Shown: positions 1-10,500 of the stretch, piece by piece | Layout: every line of letters starts with the position of its first letter | How positions within the stretch are numbered: the stretch's first letter is position 1 | Assembly (NCBI GenBank): GCA_025769875.1 | Contig: JAGFNK010000199.1 | Location: 23,995-87,994, forward strand | Source of the DNA: Russula earlei | Taxonomy: Eukaryota; Basidiomycota; Agaricomycetes; Russulales; Russulaceae | Length of the DNA: 64,000 nucleotides | Reading direction: 5' to 3' | Notes under the pieces: model-generated | The model's input: only the letters and a program-made list of their open reading frames with translations | Databases searched by the model: none | What the model was told of the DNA's origin: nothing | Made by a program: the position numbers and the translations under genes

Positions 1-2528
1 ATACGATGGCGAGTCTGGAAGCGCGCCGGTACCCTCACCCCAAGGCACAGTCGAGTGCGGTCGTTGCTCAAGGCAGTGGAGGAGGTGACGCTGGTGAAAT
101 TTTGACTAGCTTGAGTGTGAGAGGTATGCCTGACGTGTGATTGAGGTGAGCTTTAATTTGTGTCCCATACTCGACTATACATGTTGTCCTCCTCGTTATG
201 TTCCCGCTCTCTACTCACTCCCCTGTTCGACTCGTACATTGACATATACGAATGTTTGCACGGACTCACTAGCTGGCCAGAGTTGAAACATACACTCCCG
301 AAACCTGAAGTGCTTGCCGGTTGGAGGTATCCAAGATCATGTAGACGTTCACTGGCAACAAAACAATTGGATGGTGTGAATATACCCGACCATACCAAGG
401 CATGCACCGACCCTCCTCGGGCTTGGGTGAGGATCCATAGGGTTTTTGCTCACTCCTGATGAGGAGGACAAACCAAATTTTGTCTTGGCTTGGTTTCTCC
501 TCCTCATGGTGGTTGGCAAGGACTCGCATTGTACCCAGTGTGATCGCCTACATCACTTTTGCCAACACAAGTGCTCCTGAGTCCCTATTCTCGTATCACT
601 CGATGCTGCCCCAGTGCACCTTCATGACCCGTGTTTCCTCTCTCTCCTTCCGTTCCCACCAATCCTTACGCCGTTCGACTCCGGCACTGAAACTCGCGCA
701 CTTGCGAGAGGAAAGATAATGTCGGAACGAATATGGATAGTATGGAGCTTCAGGCGAAGAAGTATACAATGAACATCATCGACACACTCCGTACCTTCAC
801 CTTCTTCCTCTGTTGGGATCCACTCACTGTGGTCTGGCTCTAGCCAGGTCACGTCGATTTCGCAAAAGAGGTCGAGCATGCCTCGCGCATGCTTGATCAT
901 GCAGTGTTTATTATGTGTCCAAGTGAGTTACCTATCTTTGCTTGCATGCGGTGACCAGACTGTGCCAAGCAGTACAGCAATCTCCGTCGACCGCCAAATG
1001 CGGCGGCATAACGTCGCCCGAGTTATTAACCATTAACAAGATGGATCGGTGCGTGGTTTTTCCTTCAGTCTCCGTTTTTACATGACCGCAACCGGTTTTA
1101 GACCAAGCGTGAACCATGGAGGGTTATCAACCAATTCCGTACAAAGCTTCGAATGCCGGCTGGTGCAGTTCACGTTCCAATTGGCATGGAGCATTAGCTC
1201 GAAGACGTCCTTGACCTTGTCCATGTCCAGTGGAAGGTCGTCTATAATAAGCCCATGAAGGCGTGAGCTTAGCGTCGTCTCTGTCCTTGTCCGAGTGTTC
1301 AAACGAGGTGATCACCCTACATAGTGTCGAAGTCGTCGAGTCATAAGAAATCCCGGCCTCGGTCCTCGAGTCTGCCACCCAAAAGCACCCAGAACTCATC
1401 GAGCAGCTCGCGCATGTCGATGAAGAAATCGCTGAACCTTCATTGAACGAATGCGCCGAGGTCCAACATACGACCGGCCGTGTGGATCTGGCGTGCCAAC
1501 GTCTCTTGAATTCAATCTCCCCTGTCTTCCTGAGTTCTGTGATAGAGAATATGGCAGCACAACCGCTCCTCGACCGTGTTTGGGCGTACCTTGCTAGTCC
1601 AGCGGAGCGTCAGGTTGTCGCGACTGATACGGCACACCCTGTCGGCGTGCCGCTGGTGGAGCTCGTTCCGGCTGGGGCAGCACCTGTTATTGCTCTGTGA
1701 CGCTCACATATGCGGGTGTATCAAGTTTGAAATAAGGCAAATCCATCTTTCATGTGTGCTCTTGAAAGATTCGGAGAATCAAGTCGATGCGCATGTTCTC
1801 GGAGAAAGCGATGTTGCGTGGGGTTTAAGATGTTAGCTGCCCTCTTGTGCATAACAGAATCTCTGAGACCCACGATTGTCCGACGTCTATGTTCATACCC
1901 GACCCAGTCATCATCTCTTTGGTCATCAAGCCCGCTGCTACTGAGACCTCCGATTCCTGGATTCCGAGTACACGTTTCAAGAGGTACGTTTGGCTGTAAC
2001 ATCCCTCCCTGTTATGCAAGTACGGCACGGGAGAATTACACCCTTGAGATGGAGGTTGAACAGATCAAGCGGGAAATGGCCTCGATTGTGCCATTGGCCG
2101 CCCGCAGATCGCGTTCGACGAGAGAGTGACGGAACGCACAGAGATTGTCAATGGTGTACATGGTATTCCAAACCACATGCGGGGACTCATAGCAAATTAT
2201 GTGGATGACATCTATGTGTATCATTAGGATACTAGGGTTCATTCGAGACCTAATTTCCATCCTAAACATTACCTGCTCATCGGTAATTTGAGCCTTATCC
2301 CGATCGCTAGACCAAGTATAAGCCCTGCTGGAACTCAACCCACGATGCACGTTCAAAAATACGTGCACATAGTTTACGAATGGAGCGGGTTTCCCTAGCC
2401 TTGCATTGTAGTGGTGATCCGAATGAAACACGAGGATGACTCAGTTGGTTATAAGAGATATCGAGTATGATCAACCCAGCCGGCCTTGTGAGCGAGCTGC
2501 CGCCACCACCATCCACATCGACCCCGCC
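1..2528. other. Gene-poor left edge, no supported gene
   Basis: I find no open frame with a recognisable domain or a convincing exon chain in this 2.5-kb stretch. Two fragments look more protein-like than the rest: a plus-strand frame at about 1443-1700 (an 85-residue reading with several Leu/Val runs) and one at about 1990-2127 ending in a short charged segment. They lie in different frames and I could not join them with clean splice sites. They could be remnants of a decayed gene or the edge of a gene cut by the window. Confidence 0.4.
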
Positions 2529-4011
2529 ATGAGCGCAAACTCGTCCACCGGCTCACAACCCAGTCCCGAACACTCAAAATCGGAGCGACCCCCTTCGGGC
2601 GGCCGTCTTCCATCGCTCAACCAGCTCGCAGCCCGCATCGGCGCCAACAACGCGGCCCAGGCCCACTCCTCCTCGACCCGCCCTCGCCTCGCCGCCTCCC
2701 TCCTCCGCACGGGCTCGCAGACGTCCCTCTCGACCACCACGTCGATCGCCGATTCCGTCGCGGTCAACCCGCCCGCCACGCGCTCGACCTCGCCCGCCGC
2801 CCTGTCCACCTCCCCGCCCAACTCGACCAACGGCTCGGTCAACGGCGATGCCGTCGCCGCGGCTGGGCCCGGCGACCCGCTCACGACCGAAAGGGTGGAA
2901 AAGCTCGCGCAGGAGACGACGGGCGTCGATAAGGCCGGGAAGAAGACGAAGGGGTTCAAGAACATCCCGACGCTCGACGCCATCACCGCGCGATATGCGC
3001 GCACGCGCACCCTCAGCGTCGACGGCACGGCGGTGCCGCCCGAGGCGGAGCCCATCGAGGATCCACAGACGCCTGGCGTGATGACCAAGCCTCCGGAACA
3101 CCCCCTGCAGCATTCATGGTGCGTCCTGCTCGGCTCGGGGGGCCCACGTGTGACGTTGAGTCCGACATGACGCCCCTCCCTATGCAAAGGACCATCTACC
3201 ACGACACAAAGACGAAGGCGCCGTACACGCCCAACACCGCCCCGGATGCCTCCTCGTATCCGGCGGCGGCCGACTCGGGCACCTACGAAGCCGGCCTGAC
3301 CACCGTCGGCGAGTTTGACACGGTCGAGTCCTACTGCCGGTACTTCAACTGGCTCAAGCCCCCGTCCAAGCTGGAGCGCAACTCGAATTACCACCTGTTC
3401 AAGTCGGGCATCAAGCCGATGTGGGAGGACGAGGCGAACGCGAACGGCGGCAAGTGGGTGCTCACGATGAAGAACAACCCGCAGTTGCTCGACCAGTGTT
3501 GGCAGTGGCTCACCATGGCGCTCGTCGGCGAGGAGCTCGACGAGGGCGACGAGATCTGCGGCGCGGTCGTCAGCCTGCGCTCCAAGGTCGACCGCATCCA
3601 ACTGTGGACCCGGACCAAAGACGACGTCGAGAAGGTGAACGGCATCGGGCGCAAGTTCGTCAAGCTCCTCGACGTGTCCGAAGCGGATGGTATTGGCCTA
3701 GAATTTCAGGTGAGCGCCGCATGTCGTCCGCTCGTCGCGTTTGCCGAATCGAGTTGACCGTCCGGATAAAGTACAACACGGAGGATCGCCCGCTCCCGAA
3801 CAAGTTCCTCTCGATACAGGCCGTCCCTCAGTCTTCCTTCCGGCCCTCCTTTCACAACAAGGGACCCAGTCCGATCACCGGCCCGGGCGAAGGCGAAGGC
3901 CGCTCTGGTCCAACCAACACCGGACCCGGCGGAGCATTCGCGGGCTTTGGCGGCGTGCTCGGTACCAGCGGGGGTGGCTGGCGCGCGAAGCGCACGGGCG
4001 CCGGGTCCTAG
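2529..4011 (+). CDS. eIF4E-family cap-binding protein, class II-like
   Basis: Translation initiation factor 4E family member, expected to bind the mRNA 5' cap in the cytoplasm. Three exons are inferred: 2529-3118, 3190-3709 and 3772-4011, giving 449 residues. The first intron splits the Trp of HPLQHSW and the second falls after GLEFQ; both have GT/AG ends. The ATG at 2529 sits in a good context (GCCATGAGC). An ATG at 2436 is in frame but has no such context. A long low-complexity Ser/Thr/Pro/Ala region (about residues 1-190) precedes the eIF4E fold. Visible landmarks are HPLQHSW (Trp43 of human eIF4E), a Tyr in place of Trp56, FKSGIKPMWEDEAN (Trp102-Glu103) and GGKWVL. The FHLFK..IKPMWED..N style and Tyr at position 56 resemble the 4EHP (eIF4E2) class. 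The Trp73 position is Cys (VESYCRYF), which is unusual. The C-terminus is Gly/Pro-rich. Family is confident; subclass is inference. Confidence 0.9.
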
Positions 4012-5302
4012 AGACAACTCGGGGTGCGATCTGGGCATCTACATTGTTGCGTAGGCGGGCGTTTGAAAAAGTCCCGTGTCATGGGTGAATGTGTAACTAG
4101 CTGTATCCGTTTTCTTTCGCTCCCCCCAATACCTCCTCGATGTACGCTGTGTCTCGTTGCGATAATATGCAGCCCCCGCTTCCTGCGCCTCTTTCTTTCT
4201 TTTTTTTTTTCTTTTTCTTTTTTTTCTATTTCCATCGTCACCTTGTGAGCGGGGGTGTACCACTGGTGACGGGTGCGGGTGCGGGTGCTGGCGGGTGCTG
4301 GCGACGAAGCAGGCATCATTTCAGAGAGAGTTCTCAGGGTCCGAACGTGGCCCAACGAGCATCGTCTCGTCGATATTGTCACTTCCGGTATAGCAAGTGA
4401 ACTGCTGCATGTCCCCGTCGACTTGCCAGCAGGGCCAGACCATCCAGTCAATCGTTCTTGGATGAGAAGACTCGCGGGCCATGGCCGGCCGCTTCGAGGA
4501 GCGCGCGAGAGGCCGAGCCGCTTCCCTCACGCAGCAGAGTATGGCTGGTTTTTCGACTCGGCCAGCCACCTCGCACCTTTCGCATTCGCATGCAAAGATA
4601 CACTTTTCCCGTTTATGTCGAGCGACACGGTCCACTTTTACTGTCACGCAAGCGATGTGAGGTGACGTTGCGTGTGTGTGTGTGTGTGTGTGTGTGAACC
4701 AGTGCCAAACCGAGTATGCGGATCGCATTCAACGGTAGGCGGTGCTGCAGTGCACGTTCCCTGCTGGAATGGCGTATGATGGTACGTTCGAGGGTTCAAA
4801 GCCATCGACGGCATTTCATAATCGGCGCTGTAAAGAAACCCGAAACCCACCGAGTACACATATGAGCTTAGTGGTCGTGAGGTCGCTGTGCAGCTGTGTG
4901 GTCTGCGTGGTCCGCGAGTTACTGGACGAGAAAAAAGGTCATTTCCGCGCTACCGTTCCTTCCCGCGGTACGGTAGCGAAGGACAGGGGTTCGTATATAT
5001 TTAATTGTTTCTATGTATGAAAGTATGATAATATGCGGGATGTATGCAAGGTATCTCGAGGCAAGCGTGAGTGATATATGAAATGTGTGACCTAACAATG
5101 AAAAGCGACATGAACGCCGTTATGTCGACCGGTGGAAAGTGAATGACGACTCGGACGGTGCTCCAAGTTCCGTAAACAGCATAAATACAGCGGCTGGGCT
5201 GATAAGTTAGATCGTTGTGATCGTGTGCCCACCCCGTGGTACTGAAAATATGAAAATGCGAAGGATCGATGAGGCGAAAGGACAGCTGAGCGCACTCCCC
5301 AG
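4012..5302. other. Convergent intergenic region
   Basis: This spans the 3' ends of the eIF4E-like gene (+) and the RRxS-rich gene (-). It holds a long T/C-rich tract at about 4190-4232, just downstream of the eIF4E stop, and a TG dinucleotide tract at 4671-4696. No reading frame here shows a domain or plausible splice structure. Confidence 0.5.
4671..4696. repeat. (TG)n microsatellite
   Basis: An uninterrupted run of about 13 TG dinucleotides lies between two convergent genes. Length polymorphism between strains would be expected. Confidence 0.9.
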
Positions 5303-7194
5303 TCAGGGTCGCACTGCTTGGAGGAACGGCAGCGGTGGATGGGCGGCCGCGTTGCTCATTTGGCGTGGGCGTTTGAGCGCAGAGCGCAGAGGTGCCTTGG
5401 GGATGAGACGGTGCTGCATGTCAATGCGCACGCCTTCCTCGTTCATCCAACCTTCGCCCCAGTCCGGGTAGTTGGCAAGGTCTAGGGGGTATTCCTGCCC
5501 AGGCGTCACCGGCTTATAATCTCCCTTGTTCGTCCAGAGTTGATCTCTGCGATTCAAAAATTACGATGCGTGAGCGATTTACCGTCTGAGAGAGGGGGAG
5601 GGGAAGACGTACCCGCGACGATTGTGAAACCCTTTGCGCCTCTCGTGCATGGGAATCGGAGAGGGGCAGATCAGATTCTCGTCATTGAATCGTACACGTG
5701 TAGACACGAGGGTTCCCTGGCCGCGTGATGCCGATTCCGACAGACGGCGGACGGCGATTTGGGGGGGAGGAGCCTCGATAGGGAGCGGATCAGTAGTCCT
5801 ACGCAGAGGAGCTGGAGGTTGGGGGACAATAGAGATGGAGGTACGATGAATGGATTGCGGGGGGGGCAGTACGATGGAGTCACGGCGAACTGGCTGCGAG
5901 GTGGGTTGCGTGGCGGCAGAAGCTGGATCCCAGACAACAGGTTGAACAGGTGGCTGGGGACCAAGGGAGAAGGATTCACGACGAGCCGATTGGATAGGTG
6001 GGGGGGCAGGGGGAGATGAGTCGCGGCGTGACCGTCCTGGAGTGAATTGGGGCGCAGCAGACGGTTGCCCCGAACCATTGGAGTGAGCACCTGGCGAGGT
6101 CGATAGTCCTGGAGGGAGAATCGGTCGCTGATCTCGGTCGAGGGATGAGCGTCGGGGGACCATAGAGCGTGCAGCGTAACCGGGATCTTGCATTTGCATA
6201 GGAGGGGGCTGGAGCACGAGGCTATCGCGAGGCATGGGCGTCTGGATATCCTGTAGGCGTTGCACGGGCGCTGATGGCCGCATGGGAGGAACGATGCTCG
6301 TCGACTGAGAGATCGCGGGTGCCCGCGGGGTAATGACGCTGGCCTGGGGCTGTGAGGGAACGGGGGCGGGTAGGATACGACGGTCCTCGGGTACGGTGGC
6401 TCCACGAGATGACATCATAGGGTAGTACCAATCCATGGCGGTCGTCCCAATGGCAGAGTCTTGGCCGGTATAAGGACCTTCGGTGATGGTGCTATCAGTG
6501 TCAGAGTCTGACGACACAGAGCCTGCGTTTTATATGTATGAAGATAAGGACAAAAGATAATACAACGTTGAACGACCGCACCTTCGGGCAGCGCCACACT
6601 AATAACCCCTGTGTTGTAATTTTTCTGGGCTTCAATGAGCGCTGGGAGATTGGGTGGGAGAATTCGAGAAGGCGAGCGACCGTGGGCACGCAAGTTCAGT
6701 TCATCCTGTCCTGGACCATAAATGCTCTGAAGAGTTTCCAGACTGCTTCGGGCGAGAATAGAGGCGTCATCAGGAGCAAAGAAGGAGTCGTCGTCGTCAT
6801 TGAGGTCAGATTTTGATGAGACTGAGTCTTCATACACAAACGCGTTCTTGGCACCAGATGGGTAAATACCAAACTTTCGTGAACCCTTTTTGTCGTATGC
6901 GTTGTCAATTGCCGAGCGATGAACGTAGTTTGAGGGATTGAAGTACGTCTCGATGGGAGGGGCGAGGGCTTTTGAAGTGCTTGGAACATGGGTAAGCACC
7001 CCGGCAGATTTCTGCTCCAAGAAGGCAGGAGCTGCATAGGAGGTAGGAATGTTCGTAGTGTTGTCGAAAATACGAAATGCCCTAGACTGAAGGTTCGTCA
7101 TGAACTAGGATATGAATCAGCGATATCAAGGGGGGGAGGGCAAGGGTCGGCCGACCTTAGCAGGAACACTAAGAGAGATTCTAGAGGACGCCAT
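5303..7194 (-). CDS. Hypothetical protein with clustered RRxS motifs
   Basis: I do not recognise the family. Four exons on the minus strand (7194-7156, 7104-6582, 6522-5613, 5546-5303) read through cleanly to 571 residues, with GT/AG introns of 51, 59 and 66 bp. The first exon encodes only 13 residues (MASSRISLSVPAK), so an annotation starting at 7101 would miss it. The N-terminal 190 residues contain an acidic patch (DDDDSFFAPDD). The centre is Pro/Ser/Arg-rich and predicted disordered. It carries a spaced series of basic phospho-site-like motifs (RRSS, RRDS, RRES, RRDS, RRTT, RRLS). The C-terminal 80 residues look more ordered, with a tryptophan/acidic stretch (YPDWGEGWMNEEG). There is no signal peptide or membrane segment. 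It is divergent with CFT1 over about 400 bp. The RRxS series suggests regulation by a basophilic kinase such as PKA, which is inference only. Confidence 0.8.
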
Positions 7195-7596
7195 AGTTGC
7201 GAGGAGCCACCGTTAAATGGTCGTCGTTGAGGGTTTGAGGGGGATCGGAAAGTTGACAAGGTGAAGAGGGTCTTATGGAAACCCTAGGAGAGGTCATGCA
7301 TTCGACACGAGTGCGACTATTAGGAGACAGGCATGACCGAGAAAGGAGTGCTGCATACACGCGCGAACAGCGAGGAGCGATCTCAGTGTGACATCAGGCT
7401 GGAAGCATATTAACGTGAAGGTGAACCTGATCAGGGTCAGCGTCAGGTCCCCTGCCACGTCGTACTGTCGTCGTTGAGAGAGCAAAGACGAGGCGGTCAA
7501 CCCTCTGGTGGGTTGTGGGTAGATCGAACACCGGTCATTGGTCACCCCTACCCTATCTACTACCACCTTGCTCTCTTCTCTTTTACACAACCGTCT
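7195..7596. promoter_or_regulatory. Shared divergent promoter region
   Basis: About 400 bp separate the start codons of the RRxS-rich gene (-) and CFT1 (+). Both promoters and 5' UTRs must lie here, so co-regulation is possible. I see no sharp TATA box; a pyrimidine-rich stretch (CTCTCTTCTCTTTTACAC) precedes the CFT1 ATG, as is common before fungal start codons. Confidence 0.5.
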
Positions 7597-10500
7597 ATGC
7601 TGGCCTTGCATCAGGAGATCCTTCCTCCGAGCGGTGTCGAGTTTGCCACAACTCTCAAACTTACTCCGTCAACACTCCCAGAATCTCCCACATCACCATC
7701 CTCACCCTCACAAAACCATCCTCCCAGAGGTTCACCCTACAACCTCGTCGTCGCCCGCGCCAACGTTTTACGCGTTTTCGAGATCAAGGAAGATCCCGCC
7801 CCCATATCACCTCACTTGGAAGATGAACGACAACGAAGGGCAGATGTTCGCATGGGTACAGAAGCAGTTGAAGGCGAGGTCGAGATGGACGGACAAGGCG
7901 AAGGCTTCGTCAACATGGGTTCTGTAAAGGTAATTTTGGCTTTTGGATACTCTGATGTCTTTGTTCGGCCCCTCCCAATGACATATATTTGCCCTCACTC
8001 TTGATTTTCCCATCCCGAGCAATGGGGCTGATAATCCCCTGTCCTCTCTTAGTTTACAGGTCCTCGAGGCCCGACCGAACCACCGACCATAGCTCGCTTC
8101 CATTTTGTTCGTGAATACCGTCTTCATGGCACAGTCACCGGCCTCGAGAGCATCCGCATCATGTCATCATACGAAGACCGTCTCGATCGCTTGCTTGTGT
8201 CATTCAAGGACGCAAAAGTCTGTTGACGTCGCCTTTTCATTCATGGCCAAGTCGCCTGACATCACCCAGATAGCCTTATTGGAATGGTCTGCCGCTGTAC
8301 ACGATTTGATCACCGTTTCTATCCATACGTATGAACGCGCCCCTCAGCTTGTGAGCGTCTGATAAGCACCATCTCCCGAAGTTTCACCTCATTTCCCCTC
8401 CCTAGCTCTCTCTCGACGCAGCCTTGTTCAGATCGGAACTCCGGACGGACCCCGCATCGAGATGTGCTGCGCTATCCCTTCCAAAGGATGCCCTCGCCAT
8501 CTTGCCCTTCTATCAATCGCAAGCCGATCTCGACGTCATGGAACAAGATTATAGAGCGAGGTGCGTTTGACGCATTTCCAATCTCACCGTTAAACTCACT
8601 CCGGGCAGGGATGTACCTTATTCCCCCAGTTTTGTTCTCGATCTGGCCTCCAGTGTCGATGAACACGTCAGGAATGTCATCGATTTTGTGTTCCTCCCCG
8701 GTTTCAACAACCCGACCGTCGCTGTAATGTTCCAGCCTCAACAAACGTGGACTGGGTGAGGCCCTTCTCTTCGTTGACCCCTTCGTCTTTTGTAATTCTC
8801 CAACCCTATAGTCGTTTAAAAGAGTTCAAGGATACAGTGTCGCTCTACATCTTTGCCCTCGACCTCGTTTCTCGCACATACCCAGTCATAACGAAGCTTG
8901 ACGGCCTGCCTTATGATTGCTTATCTCTTATCCCATGTCCATCAGCACTGGGCGGAGTCGTTATCCTGACGAGTAATGCTGTCATCCATGTTGATCAGGC
9001 GACGCGGCGTGTCGCCCTCCCTGTGAACGGCTGGCAGCCGCGCGTGAGCGACATGCCCACCCTTCCCACGCCTGTGGGTATGCATGATTTACATCTCGAG
9101 GGTGCACGAATGGCATTCGTCGAGGATCGAACCCTCTTTGTTGTTCTCCTAGATGGCACTATCGTTCCCTTTGAGTTCATCGTCGATGGAAAAGTGGTGT
9201 CGCGCCTTGTAATGGGCAAGGCACTGGCACAAACGACCCCTCCCACTGTGGTCCGGAAGGTACCCGGCGAGCATCTGTTCGTCGGGAGCATGGTGGGCCC
9301 ATCTGTACTTCTTCGGACAGCGAGCGTGGAGGAACCTGTCACTGATGCAGAAGACATGGCCGCTTCTGGCCCTACTGCGGTTGTTGACGCTGGGAATTCG
9401 ATGGACTTGGATGATGATGACGGTGTGACACCACGCACATTTCACCGTCGATCACTAATGAGTCCGTTTCACAGATATATATGGTACATCAAGTCCCGAC
9501 CCATTGCCCTCTACCTCGGCTGCGCCATCGGCGAAGACGCGGTCCGTGATCCATCTCTCATTGTGCGACTCGCTTCCTGCGTATGGGCCAATATCCGACC
9601 TTACGTTTGCCCTCGCGAAGAATGGGGTGAGCCCCGTGCCGAGCTATCTCTGCGCCACCTTTCTAATAAAGTGCCCCGTGTTCGCCTTGCTGCAGGACCG
9701 CTTCGTGCCGGAGCTTGTCACCGCAACAGGGTCCGGGTCACTCGGAGGTTTCACACTCTTCCAGGTTTGTTCCGGAATCCCTGTCCCTATCTTTCACTCG
9801 CAGCTCACAATGTCACATCCCATATATCCGTCGACTGGAAGCGTGACCTTCCGACCCGCACAATGCGCAAGTTGCACGCGATCGGCGGCGCACGAGGCGT
9901 GTGGTCGCTCTCCGTGCGCACGGCGGTCAAGGTCAACGGTGTACCGTACGACCGTCCCGCGAATCCATACCACGCAGAGAACGACTCCTTAATACTCGGA
10001 ACTGACGCTATCCCGTCGCCGGGCTTCTCGCGCGTGCGTGTGTCTCCTCTCTCCTTCAGCACAGCTGTATAATCTTTATGCCAATGCGGGGCAGTTTGGG
10101 ACACGTACCCCCAAGGGGGATATTACAATCACGACTCGCGTCCAGGGTGTCACGGTCGGCGCATCATCGTTCTTCCAAGGCACCGCTATTCTTCATGTGC
10201 TGTCAAATGCCATCCGTGTCCTCGAGCCAGGTGCGTTGGGCAAAGCCTCCATACCGGCCTTCATCACAAGTCCTGATATTGAGAGTGTGATAGACGGTAC
10301 GGAGCGGCAGATTATCAAAGACATGGAAGGTAACAACCAACGACCCAAGATCAAGTATTGTAGCATCTGCGATCCTTTCGTTTTCATCCTCCGCGAGGAT
10401 GATACAATCGGCTTGTTCATAGGAGAGCCCGAGCGTGGAAAAATCCGGCGGAAAGATATGTCACCTATGGGAGAGAAAGTTTGTTGCCGTCATGTACCTT

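Noticed and set aside
2471..3601. 376-residue minus-strand frame opposite the eIF4E-like gene
   Set aside because: Antisense shadow caused by high GC and codon bias; no domain, while the plus strand encodes a clear eIF4E fold with proper introns.
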